From: DASTCZ01 sp035308165
GTDB taxonomy: Bacteria > Acidobacteriota > Terriglobia > Acidiferrales > UBA7541
Direction: 5' to 3'
DNA length: 64,000 nucleotides
Assembly (NCBI GenBank): GCA_035308165.1
Contig: DATGHC010000074.1
Location: 118,470 to 182,469, forward strand
Shown: positions 8,127 through 17,677 of the stretch, in pieces
How the letters are laid out: every line of letters begins with the position of its first letter
How positions within the stretch are numbered: position 1 is the stretch's first letter
Translations under genes and position numbers: made by a program
Notes under the pieces: model-generated
What the model saw: only the letters and a program-made list of their open reading frames with translations
The model's database searches: none
What the model was told of the DNA's origin: nothing

Positions 8127-11100
8127 TTATTTCGACGTTCCTCCCAGCGACACCGGCTGCACATTTACCGCATTGAGTTTCCCGTTAAATGCCGGCAGAT
8201 CCACAGCCAGCACGGTCTTCAATTTTTCCAGCTGCACATCCAGCTCTGCGGAAAGCTGCTTAAATGCGGCGTAGGACTGATCGGTGGGTCTGGCATCCTC
8301 GCCTCCCTCAACAACTTCCAACAGATGACCGATCTTGTTGTTGAGCTTGATGGGGAAATTGAGGGGGTCCTGTCCACTTCGATTCCTCACCTGGTAGATT
8401 GCTTCCTCCACATCGGTGAGTTTGAGCTGGAGCGCCTCTGCGGCCGAATGAATTGGCGCGTCGGATGTCTTTCCGAGACGGTCCTTTATCTGGTCGCGGA
8501 GTTTGCGAACGTCAATTACCGCCTGATTGGCCTGGCTCACTTTCCCGATAACCTGCTGCGACAAATCGAACTGCGCTTGCAGATTTGCCTGGCTGGCGGT
8601 TGAGCGCGGGTCTTCGGTGAGATGAAATGGCTGCGTTTGAGTCACGCCATTCGCTGTCACGCGCACTTGATATGCGCCGGGCACCGCAAACGGCCCTTCG
8701 TCCACCTGTGCGCCCCACAGGACCATGCCTGGAAACACGGTCGCGCCGGGGTAATGCAAATTCCAGGTGAAGCGATTGAGCCCGGCATCAACGCTAACTC
8801 TTGGCTGTGGTCTGCGAAAGCCCTCGTCGTCGGAAGGTTCCGCCGATGCGGCGCCTTGACCACGCCCTCCTCCTTCCGCTGGAGAAGTGTAGGCGCGAAT
8901 CATCTTTCCTGAGCCGTCCAGAATCTCGATGGTGACCTTGTCCGCCTTGGTTTTCAGGAAGTAATCAATCGAGAGTGGCTGGACGCGGCGAATCGGATTT
9001 TCCGGCGCGTATAGATGCAGCGCCGCCGTCTGGACAACTTCAGTTGTGAGTTGCCGCAGTGGCGAAATATTGTCGAGCACGTAGAACGATCGGCCGTGCG
9101 TGGCGATCACCAAATCGCGGTCTTGAACAAGGATGTCGGAGACCTGCGTATCCGGCAGATTGAGCGAGAGCGATTGCCAGTTTTCACCATCGTCAAACGA
9201 AATGTAAATCCCGTGCTCCGTTCCGGCGTACAGGAGGCCAGGGCGCTTGGTGTCCTCGCGGACGGCATGAACGTAATCGTCGCCGCGGATTCCATGCACG
9301 GTCTTCTTCCACGATTTCCCATAGTCGTCGGTCTTGTAGATGTAGGGCGCGCGGTCATCTTGCAGATAGTTCTTCGCGGCCACGTAGGCGGTCCCGGCTT
9401 TGTTGGGTGAGGCTTCGATCAGGCTCACGCGAATCAAATTCGGCATGTCCGGTGGAGTGATGTTGGTCCACGTTTTGCCTGCGTCGCGTGTGATGTAAAC
9501 CAGCCCATCATCGGAGCCGGTCCAGATTGTGTTCGGTTCCTTGTGCGACGGAGCAATGGTAAAAATCGTGCCAAAGATTTCCGGGCCGTTTTGATCATGA
9601 GTGATGGGGCCGCCGGAATCGCCGAGCGTCTTCGGATCGGCCTTAGTCAAATCCTTGCTGATCCGTTGCCAGCTCTGGCCATCGTTGGTTGTCTTGTAGA
9701 GATATTGCGACGAAGTGTAAAGCGTGTTGGGATCGAATGGCGAAAACACAATCGGGTACGTCCATTGCCACCGGTCCGGCAGAGTTGCCGCCGCTTCGCC
9801 CGAGAAAAACCGCGGGTACACTTCGATGTCGCGCGACATTCCGTTGCTTCGGTCATAGCGCGTGAGCAACGCGCCCTGGCTTCCCGCATAAAAAATATTG
9901 GCGTCGCGCGGACTGGGGGCGATGTAGCCGCTTTCGCCGCCGCCAACCGAATAAAGCGCCGCGAACGACCCGACGCCGCCGCCTCCGCGCCCGCCCGCCA
10001 CGCTCTGAACACAAACTGTGCTGTTGTCCTGCTGTGCTCCGCAGACTTGGTAGGGGAAATCCTTGGTGGCGGCCACGTGATAGAGCTGCGCGGTCGGGAA
10101 TTCCTCGCGCGACCAGGTTTGTCCGGCCGTGATCGAGATGCTGCCCCCTCCGTCATTGCTTTCGATCATGCGGCGCGCATTGGTGGGGTCAAGCCACAGA
10201 TCGTGGTTGTCGCCGTGCGGCGGACGCAACGTGATATTGAATGTCTTTCCGCCATCGATCGATTTGTAAAAGCCAGTATTCAGCGCGTACACCGTGTCCG
10301 CATTCTGCGGGTCGGCGAAAATATGCGTGTAATAAAACGCCCGCTGGCGCAATTTGCGGTCTTCGTTGGATTTCGCCCAGGTCTTGCCGCCATCATCGGA
10401 GCGATACACTCCCCCATCGTCCGCTTCGACCAGCGCATAGATACGGCTCGAGTCGGTCCCCGCCACAGCAACTCCGATGCGCCCGATAATTCCTTTGGGC
10501 ATGCCTGGATTGCGTGTCAGTTCCGTCCACTTCTCCCCGCCGTCGGTGGATTTGAAGAGCCCGCTACCCGGTCCACCGCTGGAAGCCTGCCAGGAAACGC
10601 GGTAGGCCTCCCAAAGGGCGGCGTAAAGCACCTTGGAATTGTTGCGGTCCATGGCCAGATCAATCGCGCCGGTCTTGCCATCGCGGAAAAGGACTTTCTT
10701 CCAGGTCTTGCCGCCGTCGGTGGACTTGAAAACGCCACGATCGTCGTTGGGCGCGGCAGGATGTCCGAAGGCCGCGACATAAACGATGTCAGGATTCGCG
10801 GGGTCGATCCGTATGCGGGAAATGATTTGAGTATTCTCAAGCCCCATGTGCTGCCAGGTCTTGCCTGCGTCGGTGGATTTGTAAATCCCATCGCCCTGCA
10901 TGATATTGCCCCGCAGGCAGGCCTCGCCCATGCCGATATAAACCACGTCTGGATTGGATTCAGAGACTGCCACCGCTCCTACGGAGGAGCTGTGAAGCTG
11001 GCCGTCGGTGACGGGATTCCAGGTCTCGCCGCCGTCAATGGTTTTCCAGAGCCCGCCGCCGGTTGCGCCGAAATAATATTCGTTGGGGCGGCCCACAACT

Positions 11101-11300
11101 CCCGCGGAAGCGATGGAGCGTCCGCCGCGGTTAGGTCCAATGTTTCGCCAGTGCAGCGCTTTGAAGAATTGCGCGTCAATGCCGCTGGATTGGGCTGCCG
11201 ACTGGGCGCGCGCATTGGATTGCCGCCCCAAATGGATTGTGAGCAAAAGAATTGATCCGAGCAGGCAAAGGCTTGGAATAGACACGCGGCGCTTCATCAT
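8127..11300 (-). CDS. large exported BNR/sortilin-like beta-propeller protein (VPS10-type)
   Basis: Predicted secreted protein of about 1057 residues. It begins MMKRRVSIPSLCLLGSILLL, a signal peptide ending near NARAQ, then contains at least ten Asp-box/BNR-type repeats (for example KTIDGGETWNPV, KSTDAGKTWQHM, KSTDGGKTWKKV, RSDDGGKTWAKS, KTTNDGQSWQRI, ITRDAGKTWTNI, KTDDYGKSWKKT, SFDDGENWQSL) characteristic of sortilin/VPS10-type or glycoside-hydrolase-like propellers. The C-terminal about 250 residues carry a beta-sandwich and a helical segment. SD GGAGG lies 3 or 6 bases before the two adjacent ATGs at 11300 and 11297; the frame is open upstream to 11426 but has no signal sequence there. Ligand or substrate is unknown. 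Such proteins are frequent in Acidobacteriota. Confidence 0.85.
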   Translation of the reverse strand: MMKRRVSIPSLCLLGSILLLTIHLGRQSNARAQSAAQSSGIDAQFFKALHWRNIGPNRGGRSIASAGVVGRPNEYYFGATGGGLWKTIDGGETWNPVTDGQLHSSSVGAVAVSESNPDVVYIGMGEACLRGNIMQGDGIYKSTDAGKTWQHMGLENTQIISRIRIDPANPDIVYVAAFGHPAAPNDDRGVFKSTDGGKTWKKVLFRDGKTGAIDLAMDRNNSKVLYAALWEAYRVSWQASSGGPGSGLFKSTDGGEKWTELTRNPGMPKGIIGRIGVAVAGTDSSRIYALVEADDGGVYRSDDGGKTWAKSNEDRKLRQRAFYYTHIFADPQNADTVYALNTGFYKSIDGGKTFNITLRPPHGDNHDLWLDPTNARRMIESNDGGGSISITAGQTWSREEFPTAQLYHVAATKDFPYQVCGAQQDNSTVCVQSVAGGRGGGGVGSFAALYSVGGGESGYIAPSPRDANIFYAGSQGALLTRYDRSNGMSRDIEVYPRFFSGEAAATLPDRWQWTYPIVFSPFDPNTLYTSSQYLYKTTNDGQSWQRISKDLTKADPKTLGDSGGPITHDQNGPEIFGTIFTIAPSHKEPNTIWTGSDDGLVYITRDAGKTWTNITPPDMPNLIRVSLIEASPNKAGTAYVAAKNYLQDDRAPYIYKTDDYGKSWKKTVHGIRGDDYVHAVREDTKRPGLLYAGTEHGIYISFDDGENWQSLSLNLPDTQVSDILVQDRDLVIATHGRSFYVLDNISPLRQLTTEVVQTAALHLYAPENPIRRVQPLSIDYFLKTKADKVTIEILDGSGKMIRAYTSPAEGGGRGQGAASAEPSDDEGFRRPQPRVSVDAGLNRFTWNLHYPGATVFPGMVLWGAQVDEGPFAVPGAYQVRVTANGVTQTQPFHLTEDPRSTASQANLQAQFDLSQQVIGKVSQANQAVIDVRKLRDQIKDRLGKTSDAPIHSAAEALQLKLTDVEEAIYQVRNRSGQDPLNFPIKLNNKIGHLLEVVEGGEDARPTDQSYAAFKQLSAELDVQLEKLKTVLAVDLPAFNGKLNAVNVQPVSLGGTSK

Positions 11301-11443
11301 CGTCCTCCGTCCCAGGTTATTCAGGGAACGCGCGTAGCATATTTCAGCTGTGCGCTGGAGGCAATGGTGGAACTTGGGAATCCGGAGTTTAACGGGGCGG
11401 AGATGAGTGTATGATTCGGCATTCAAGATTTGCGGAGGAAACC

Positions 11444-12046
11444 ATGGCCACTAATCCCAGTCCCCTTCCGCCACCCGTTTCAACAAACGTTCCAGGAGGC
11501 CCGCCCCCTCCACCGAAAAAACAAAACATTGTGCTTTGGATCCTGGGCGGCTGCGCGACGGTGCTGATCCTGGGGATTCTCGCACTGATTCTCGCGGTGC
11601 GATTGTTCGTAAAGACGCACGTCCACGTGGCCAGCAACGGCGACGTGGACGTTCAACTTCCCGGCGGCGGTTCCATGCGCGCCGGCAGCGCCAAGGACAT
11701 CGGCGTGCCGGTTTATCCCGGTGCGGAGACGAATAAAGGCGCTAGCGTCGATGTCACGGCTCCCGGACAGCAACGTGAAATGAGTACTTCGATTTACTCC
11801 ACATCTGATCCCATCGAGAAAGTGGATGACTGGTATCGCGAAAACCTCGACAAAGACTACGAACGCCAGGGCCCCGGCCAATCACACATTTCGGTCAGCA
11901 GCAGAGGCATCCCCGTCGACTCCAACGCGATTGTTTATGTCTCAATCAAAGGGGACGTCACAACCGTAATCTCACTCAGTGCCTCATTTGGGAAAACTCA
12001 GATCAACTTGATGCGACTCAACACCGGACCGCGGCAAACGCAATGA
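11444..12046 (+). CDS. proline-rich single-pass membrane protein, function unknown
   Basis: 200 residues, not recognised. The N-terminus is proline-rich and presumably cytoplasmic (PSPLPPPVSTNVPGGPPPPPKK), followed by one membrane helix (about IVLWILGGCATVLILGILALIL), placing the C-terminal 150 residues outside. The external part contains GVPVYPGAETNKGASVDV and DDWYRENLDKDYERQG, a small beta/alpha domain without catalytic motifs. The start at 11444 is chosen over an open upstream ATG because GGAGG lies 5 bases before it. The gene is divergent from the propeller gene across 143 bases. Confidence 0.7.
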   Translation: MATNPSPLPPPVSTNVPGGPPPPPKKQNIVLWILGGCATVLILGILALILAVRLFVKTHVHVASNGDVDVQLPGGGSMRAGSAKDIGVPVYPGAETNKGASVDVTAPGQQREMSTSIYSTSDPIEKVDDWYRENLDKDYERQGPGQSHISVSSRGIPVDSNAIVYVSIKGDVTTVISLSASFGKTQINLMRLNTGPRQTQ

Positions 12047-12185
12047 ACAATTGCAGGGGTGGATAAGATTTTGGAGTGAAGAGTGCATCCGCCAACGAAA
12101 AGGCGGCGCGGCGTACCGGCCCAGCTGGGTGGGCCGGCGCGTCGTGCCGCCTGAAAGCTCGCTAATGTTCGCAGCGCCGCCGAGC

Positions 12186-12857
12186 CTAGCGCTGGCCTAC
12201 GGCGACGCTATGCGTGGGGCGCCGGGAAAAGGCCGCTCCTGGGATCTTCGTCTGCTGCGGTTGGGGCATGGTTCGAATCGGTGCCGAGCCGTTGGCTGGA
12301 ACAATTGCTGCGCCAACATGGTCGCTGATGGCCGCTAGGCGCTTCAAAATGGATTGCCACTGTTCCCAATCGAGCTGACGCAGGAACGGCCGAAGACCCT
12401 GGATGAATGGATCTTCGAGCAGCGCCTCCCCATTTGATTCGGGGACGAAGAAGCGGTTCAACCCCACACCCAGTGCTTCGGAGATTTTCTCCAGTGTTCC
12501 GAGGCTGGGGGTCATTTGGCCGCTTTCAATGCGCGACAGATAGGAGCGTGAGACGCGTGAGCGAGCCTGTAGCTGGCTCTGCGTCATGCCCCGCGATTCG
12601 CGAAGTTGCCTGATCCGCTGTCCGATGTTTTCCACCGTCTCGCGGTTTGGCCACTTTTCGAACAGCTGCCGTTCATCGCCCGGCAACTCCTGCGGCGCCG
12701 GTGGCGGAACCAGAAATTCCACCTTGGGTGGCAGCATGTGCAGGCAGCGCCGGCAAACGTCGTTCTTGGTGCGGTACTGAACCAAGCCGCAAGTCTTGCA
12801 GCGTGTAACTTCCCGATCGAGTTCGTTCAGGCCCTTGTTGCCGTTGTGGTCCGACAC
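12186..12857 (-). CDS. XRE-family transcriptional regulator with N-terminal zinc ribbon
   Basis: 223 residues. An N-terminal CKTC...CRRC pair (Cys 20, 23, 35, 38) forms a probable zinc ribbon; residues 78-137 are a classic Cro/XRE helix-turn-helix (IGQRIRQLRESRGMTQSQL, SRVSRSYLSRIESGQMTPSL). The C-terminal 80 residues have no recognised ligand domain. The start is a GTG at 12857 with GAGG about 8 bases upstream. The combination of a zinc ribbon ahead of an XRE domain suggests a cytoplasmic DNA-binding regulator that may sense metal or redox state through the Cys pairs; this is inference. Target genes are unknown. Confidence 0.82.
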   Translation of the reverse strand: MSDHNGNKGLNELDREVTRCKTCGLVQYRTKNDVCRRCLHMLPPKVEFLVPPPAPQELPGDERQLFEKWPNRETVENIGQRIRQLRESRGMTQSQLQARSRVSRSYLSRIESGQMTPSLGTLEKISEALGVGLNRFFVPESNGEALLEDPFIQGLRPFLRQLDWEQWQSILKRLAAISDHVGAAIVPANGSAPIRTMPQPQQTKIPGAAFSRRPTHSVAVGQR

Positions 12858-13104
12858 AGGTGGTCCTCGCTTATTCTTCTGGCATGCGGAAGGAGGGACT
12901 GCCCTTTAGGGGGGAGACAGAAACAGGCGCAGAGGCATTGTCGGTGTCACGCCTCGTTGTGTCAAGAGTTTTTTTGTAAATTTTCGAGATTTCCACCACC
13001 CTGACCTAAAGGACAGGTAGAAATGCCTGAAGGACCAGAGAATAAACCAGTAAGTGCGGTAATCTAACGGATTGTTCGGGACTATCCTCTATCGGGAGAA
13101 GCAA

Positions 13105-13695
13105 ATGAGTTCTGGCCGTGACGCTGCCTGGAATCTTTTGTGTGAATACACCAAAAATGAAAGCTTGCGGAAACATGCGCTGGCGGTCGAAGCCTGTGTC
13201 CGGGCGTATGCGCGAAAGACCGGAGCCGATGAAGAATTGTGGGGCACAACCGCATTACTTCACGACTTTGATTATGAGCGCTGGCCGAATGATGAGCACA
13301 AAGCCGACGCTGAGCATCCCTTTGAAGGGTCGAAAATTTTACGCCAGCGAGGTTATCCCGAGGAAATGATCCACGCGATCCTGGCGCACGCAGATTACTC
13401 TGGCGTGCCACGAGTGACTCCGCTCGATCGGACTCTCTACGCCTGTGACGAGCTGGCTGGATTTCTTACCGCATGCTCTCTGGTGAAGCCGGGAAAAACC
13501 ATTTTTGAAGTGGAGCCCGATTCGGTAATGCGCAAAATGAAGGACAAGGCCTTCGCCCGCGGAGTAAACCGCGAGGATGTCCGCAAAGGGGCAGAAGAAT
13601 TGGGAATTCCGCTAGCGGAACATGTGGCCTTATGCATCGAGGCCATGCGCGGCGTGGCGGAGCAGCTTGGTTTGGAACGCAAGGCCGGCGCATAG
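13105..13695 (+). CDS. HD-domain (HDIG-type) phosphohydrolase
   Basis: 196 residues. Metal-binding HD superfamily motifs are in order: LRKHALAVE (first His), LLHDFDYERWPND (the HD pair), HAILAHADYSG (downstream His pair) and YACDELAGF (Asp). This small HDIG-like subfamily is often annotated as a phosphohydrolase acting on nucleotides or on a modified substrate, but no substrate can be named. The start at 13105 has a GGGAGAAG SD; the open frame extends upstream to 13072 without an SD. The gene stands alone between divergent and co-directional neighbours. Confidence 0.82.
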   Translation: MSSGRDAAWNLLCEYTKNESLRKHALAVEACVRAYARKTGADEELWGTTALLHDFDYERWPNDEHKADAEHPFEGSKILRQRGYPEEMIHAILAHADYSGVPRVTPLDRTLYACDELAGFLTACSLVKPGKTIFEVEPDSVMRKMKDKAFARGVNREDVRKGAEELGIPLAEHVALCIEAMRGVAEQLGLERKAGA

Positions 13696-13804
13696 CTGCA
13701 AAGGCATTGCGTTTTGGAAGATGGGTTTTTCTTCAACAATTGCCCGTCAATTTGAACCGCGCTAAACTGATATCGGCCCTTCCCAACTTCCACAAGGAGA
13801 ACCT

Positions 13805-14212
13805 ATGAACAGGAGAGAATGGATAGTTCTTAGCGGGGCTGCAATTCTCGGATTTGCAGGAAAGCCGCTGCTTTCGCAGGACCGGGATCACCATGACCAT
13901 GATGATCACAACAAGTTCGATGATCACGACCGCGACGCCATGCGCGAATGGTATCGGGACCATCACGACCATCCGCCCAAGGGCTTCCGAGATGAGGACC
14001 GCCTGCCGGATGACCTTGAGGGCCGCCTGCAAGTCGGGTTCGTGCTGACGCCGGAATACCGCAGAAGGGTCGTGGCTGTGCCGGGGGATCTCTTAAGGCG
14101 TCTGCCGCCTCCTCCGAGACATTACCGGTATGTGGTGATCGGTCGCCACATCGTGTTGATTGATGATGGATGGCACGTCCGCGACCTTGTCCATTTTGAA
14201 CTCAATTTCTGA
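13805..14212 (+). CDS. small exported His/Asp-rich protein (possible metal binder)
   Basis: 135 residues, exported: residues 1-24 are a signal sequence with a twin-Arg-like start (MNRREWIVLSGAAILGFAG). Residues 26-60 are extraordinarily rich in His and Asp (DRDHHDHDDHNKFDDHDRD), a pattern seen in metal-binding periplasmic proteins. The C-terminal part (RRRVVAVPGDLLRRLPPPPRHYRYVVIGRHIVLID) resembles the C-terminal domain of RcnB-like periplasmic proteins of the DUF1236/RcnB type. SD AAGGAG precedes the ATG by 5 bases. Nickel/cobalt or other metal binding is inferred from composition only. Confidence 0.7.
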   Translation: MNRREWIVLSGAAILGFAGKPLLSQDRDHHDHDDHNKFDDHDRDAMREWYRDHHDHPPKGFRDEDRLPDDLEGRLQVGFVLTPEYRRRVVAVPGDLLRRLPPPPRHYRYVVIGRHIVLIDDGWHVRDLVHFELNF

Positions 14213-14253
14213 TTGCGGCGTTGGAACAGATTTTTTGCGAGATTTCACACTTC

Positions 14254-14294
14254 AGGCCACCTGCCCGAGAAACCAAACCTCGGGCACGTGGCCT
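14254..14294 (+). terminator. long inverted repeat downstream of the His-rich gene, probable terminator
   Basis: Arms 14254-14260 plus 14262-14269 pair with 14079-offset partners at 14279-14286 plus 14288-14294 (15 base pairs with a single C-C mismatch at 14261/14287) around a 9-base loop. The pairing blocks are AGGCCAC with GTGGCCT and TGCCCGAG with CTCGGGCA. It lies 41 bases after the stop at 14212; only a weak T-rich stretch follows, so termination efficiency is uncertain. Confidence 0.55.
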
Positions 14295-14434
14295 CTCTGG
14301 TTTGTATGACGCGACAATCTGCGGCTAACAATGCCCTTCAAACGCCTGGAGAGTTCAAGTGCGGTTTGTCGGGCGGCGTTTAGTCCTTCCGCGATATAAT
14401 AGCTCGTCAAGTTTGAGGCTCACTCAGAGGCAGG

Positions 14435-15769
14435 ATGAAGACTGAACCCACACTCGTGCGCATATCCGACGGAGCGGCATCCCCAAGCAACGCAACCGCC
14501 GCGCCCGGTGCAGGAGTCCCTGCGCAAAACTCCCATATCACACGGAAGAAAACCAATGGCGTGAAAGTGGGGCACATCCTGGTGGGCGGAGGCGCCCCCG
14601 TGGTGGTGCAGTCCATGACCAACACGGACACCGCGGACGCGAACTCCACCTTTCAGCAATGTTTGGAGCTGGCGCAGGCCGGGTCTGACCTGGTGCGCAT
14701 TACCGTGAATGTGCCCGAAGCTGCGGCGGCGGTGCCGGAAATCAAGCAGCGCCTGCTGGATGCCGGCTGCAACGCCCCGATCATCGGGGATTTTCATTAC
14801 AACGGGCACGTCCTGCTGAAGCAATACCCCAAATGCGCCGAAGCGCTGGACAAATATCGGATTAACCCGGGGAACGTGGGCGCGGGCAAGCGGCGCGACG
14901 AGCAATTTTCGACCATCTGCAATATCGCGTGCGATCACGCCAAACCCGTGCGCATCGGAGTGAATGGCGGCTCACTGAATCAAGAGCTGGTAATGCGCAA
15001 GATGCAGGAAAACACCGACCGCGATTTAGGACTCAGCTCGGAAGAAATCATCAACGAATGCATGGTAGCGTCAGCGGTCGAGTCGACGGAACTGGCTCTG
15101 CAATCCGGATTGCGCAATGATCAGATTATTATTTCCTGCAAGACTTCGCGGCCGCTCGACCTGATCACCGTTTACCGCGATCTTTCGGCGAAAACGGAGC
15201 AGCCGCTCCACCTGGGATTGACGGAAGCGGGCATGGGGTTGAAAGGCTCGGTGTGGTCCTCCGCGGCGATGGGAATTTTGCTGCATGAAGGAATCGGCGA
15301 CACGATTCGCATTTCACTCACACCGAAACCGGGCGGCGACCGCCGCGAAGAGGTGTACGCGGCCTGCGAATTGTTGCAGGCGCTGGGGCTAAGGAGCTTC
15401 GCTCCGAGTGTTACGGCCTGCCCCGGCTGTGGGCGGACCACCAGCTCGACTTTCCAGGAATTGGCGGAAAGCATTCAGGGATATATCCGCGAGCAGATGC
15501 CGGTTTGGAAGCAGCAATATGAAGGTGTAGAGGAGATGAAGCTGGCCGTGATGGGCTGCATCGTAAACGGTCCCGGTGAATCAAAGGCCGCCAACATCGG
15601 CATCAGCCTTCCCGGCACCGGCGAAGAACCGCGCTGCCCTGTTTATATAGATGGCCAAAGGTTCACCACGCTTCAGGGCAATTACGACGAACTTTCGCGC
15701 GCATTTCAAGCGCTCGTGGATGATTACATTTCGACGAAGTTTGCCCGGCGCGCTCGCGTTTCCAGTTAA
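14435..15769 (+). CDS. ispG: 4-hydroxy-3-methylbut-2-en-1-yl diphosphate synthase
   Basis: [4Fe-4S] enzyme of the methylerythritol-phosphate isoprenoid pathway, converting the cyclodiphosphate MEcPP to HMBPP. It has 444 residues; the first 35 or so are an extra Ser/Ala-rich tail before the conserved ITRKKTNGVKVGHILVGGG. Diagnostic blocks: VVVQSMTNTDTAD, INPGNVGAGKRRDEQF, VNGGSLNQEL, and the C-terminal cluster CPGCGRTTSSTFQ with CIVNGPGE, which supply the iron-sulphur ligands and catalytic Glu. A TATAAT lies at 14395-14400 without a recognisable -35. Identification is secure. Confidence 0.96.
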   Translation: MKTEPTLVRISDGAASPSNATAAPGAGVPAQNSHITRKKTNGVKVGHILVGGGAPVVVQSMTNTDTADANSTFQQCLELAQAGSDLVRITVNVPEAAAAVPEIKQRLLDAGCNAPIIGDFHYNGHVLLKQYPKCAEALDKYRINPGNVGAGKRRDEQFSTICNIACDHAKPVRIGVNGGSLNQELVMRKMQENTDRDLGLSSEEIINECMVASAVESTELALQSGLRNDQIIISCKTSRPLDLITVYRDLSAKTEQPLHLGLTEAGMGLKGSVWSSAAMGILLHEGIGDTIRISLTPKPGGDRREEVYAACELLQALGLRSFAPSVTACPGCGRTTSSTFQELAESIQGYIREQMPVWKQQYEGVEEMKLAVMGCIVNGPGESKAANIGISLPGTGEEPRCPVYIDGQRFTTLQGNYDELSRAFQALVDDYISTKFARRARVSS

Positions 15770-15903
15770 TTTGCGCTTTGCAAGTTTCCGAACGATCTTT
15801 TCGACGGCCTGACAGTCTTTCCCTTGGCGCTTCCGAACAGTGCCGTCCACCACTGCTGTGCTATTCTTAGTTTTCCTTGATACCCCAAAATACGGAGCGG
15901 GAA

Positions 15904-16212
15904 ATGAGAATCAGCAAGGAAGAAGTGTTGCGCGTGGCCGAGCTGGCTCATCTGGAACTGACCGAGGCCGAGGTAACCAAGTATCAGTCGCAGCTTGATT
16001 CCATCCTCGACTACATCGCGAAGTTGAACGCCGTGGACACTTCGAAAGTCGAGCCGATGACTCAGATCGCAGCTGTGGGCACCGGGGGTGGCGTGAATCC
16101 CGAATTTCGCGAGGACGTGCTCATGCCCTGCACCATTGGCAAGGAGGTGCTGGAGCGTGCGCCGGATGCCGAGGGCCCCTACTTCCGCGTGCCCAAGGTC
16201 ATCGAGCGCTAA
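15904..16212 (+). CDS. gatC: Asp-tRNA(Asn)/Glu-tRNA(Gln) amidotransferase subunit C
   Basis: Small GatC subunit, 102 residues, which wraps GatA and GatB in the transamidosome that amidates Glu-tRNA(Gln) and/or Asp-tRNA(Asn). It begins MRISKEEVLRVAELAHLELT, the conserved GatC N-terminus, and contains LDSILDYIAKLNAVDT. It ends with VPKVIER. The ATG at 15904 fits the family start better than an upstream one at 15877. The stop is 1 base before the gatA ATG at 16214, consistent with a gatC-gatA operon; gatB is not nearby. Confidence 0.95.
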   Translation: MRISKEEVLRVAELAHLELTEAEVTKYQSQLDSILDYIAKLNAVDTSKVEPMTQIAAVGTGGGVNPEFREDVLMPCTIGKEVLERAPDAEGPYFRVPKVIER

Positions 16213-16213
16213 A

Positions 16214-17677
16214 ATGGCGATTCCCGGCTCCAATTCAACCTCCGCTGAGCGATGGACAATTACCAGCGTGCGTGCGGCGCTCAGCGCCAGGAAAATATCC
16301 GCGCGGGAGTTGGCCAAGGAGCATTTCTCCCGCATTGAGCGAGACAATCCGCGCTTGAACGCGTTTTTGACGCTCTCACCGGACCGGGCCAATGCCCAGG
16401 CCGAACGTATGGACGCCCTAATCGCGCGAGGAGAGCCCCTTCCTCCTCTGGCTGGCGTTCCCGTGGCCATCAAAGACGTGATCAGCACACGCGGAATTCG
16501 AACAACTTGTGGCTCGCGCATCCTGGAGAATTACATTCCGCCCTATGACGCCACGGCCGTAGAGAGGCTGGAATCGGCCGGAGCTGTGGTCCTGGGCAAA
16601 ACCAATTGCGATGAGTTTGCCATGGGCAGTTCGAATGAGAATTCTGCTTATGGACCAGTGCGAAATCCGGTTGCTCCCGACCGGGTGCCCGGGGGATCGA
16701 GCGGTGGCTCTGCGGCGGCTGTGGCGGCGGGCCTGGCCGTGACGGCACTTGGGACGGATACGGGGGGCTCGATCCGCCAGCCTGGAGCGCTGTGCGGAAT
16801 TCCGGCCATGATGCCGACTTACGGGCGCGTGTCTCGTTACGGGCTGATTGCACTCGCTTCCTCTCTGGATCGTATCGGACCATTTACAACCAATGTGCGC
16901 GATGCCGCCACCTTGATGGGTATCCTTGCGGGCCGCGACATCAACGACTCCACCTCCGCGGCCGTTCCAGTTGTGAACTACCTCACCGGACTGGACTCGC
17001 CCGTAAAGGGTCTGCGCATCGGCATACCTCGCGAGTATTTTGGTCCAGGGATGGATGCGGCGGTACGGCAAAAAGTAGAAGCGGCAATCGCCACACTGGA
17101 AAAACTGGGCTGCAACCTTGTTGAGCTGAGCATGCCCCACACTGAATATGCAATCGCGGTGTACTACATCATTCTCACAGCCGAGGCCTGCTCAAATCTG
17201 GCGCGGTATGACGGCGTGCGGTACGGACTGCGCGTGCCGGCGGCAACGCTGATGGAAATGTACCGGCAAACTCGCGGCCGGGGATTCGGCGCGGAAGTAA
17301 AACGGAGAATCGTGCTCGGGACTTACGTGCTTTCCGCGGGCTACTACGACGCTTACTACTTGAAAGGACAGAAGGTGCGCGCACTTGTGACCAAGGATTT
17401 TCGCGATGCCTTTGAAAAAGTTGACGCCATCGTGACTCCGACTTCGCCCGTGCCCGCGTTCAAACTGGGCGAGCGCACCGAAGATCCGCTGGCCATGTAT
17501 CTTGCTGATATATATACAGTTACGGGATCGCTGGCCGGGGTGCCCGGGATTTCAGTTCCGTGCGGGCTGACGCCAGAGGGCTTGCCTGTCGGGCTGCAAA
17601 TATTCGGTCCCCATTTTGGCGAGCAGGTCGTACTGCAAATCGCGCATGCTTTTGAGCAAGCGGGCAACAAAAACTAA
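16214..17677 (+). CDS. gatA: Asp-tRNA(Asn)/Glu-tRNA(Gln) amidotransferase subunit A
   Basis: Glutaminase subunit of the GatCAB amidotransferase, amidase-signature family, 487 residues. Catalytic triad context is visible: the Lys in VPVAIKDVIS, the cis-Ser in GGSSGGSAAAVAAGLA and the nucleophilic Ser in GTDTGGSIRQPGALCG. The C-terminus (GVPGISVPCGLTPEGLPVGLQIFGPHF) is typical of GatA. The start at 16214 immediately follows the gatC stop; the open frame extends further up inside gatC but would then overlap it by 77 bases. Presence of GatCAB suggests an indirect route to Gln-tRNA or Asn-tRNA in this organism. Confidence 0.96.
   Translation: MAIPGSNSTSAERWTITSVRAALSARKISARELAKEHFSRIERDNPRLNAFLTLSPDRANAQAERMDALIARGEPLPPLAGVPVAIKDVISTRGIRTTCGSRILENYIPPYDATAVERLESAGAVVLGKTNCDEFAMGSSNENSAYGPVRNPVAPDRVPGGSSGGSAAAVAAGLAVTALGTDTGGSIRQPGALCGIPAMMPTYGRVSRYGLIALASSLDRIGPFTTNVRDAATLMGILAGRDINDSTSAAVPVVNYLTGLDSPVKGLRIGIPREYFGPGMDAAVRQKVEAAIATLEKLGCNLVELSMPHTEYAIAVYYIILTAEACSNLARYDGVRYGLRVPAATLMEMYRQTRGRGFGAEVKRRIVLGTYVLSAGYYDAYYLKGQKVRALVTKDFRDAFEKVDAIVTPTSPVPAFKLGERTEDPLAMYLADIYTVTGSLAGVPGISVPCGLTPEGLPVGLQIFGPHFGEQVVLQIAHAFEQAGNKN

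Noticed and set aside
9543..11255. 570-codon plus-strand frame opposite the propeller gene
   Set aside because: Antisense shadow of repetitive propeller sequence; no signal peptide, SD or domain.
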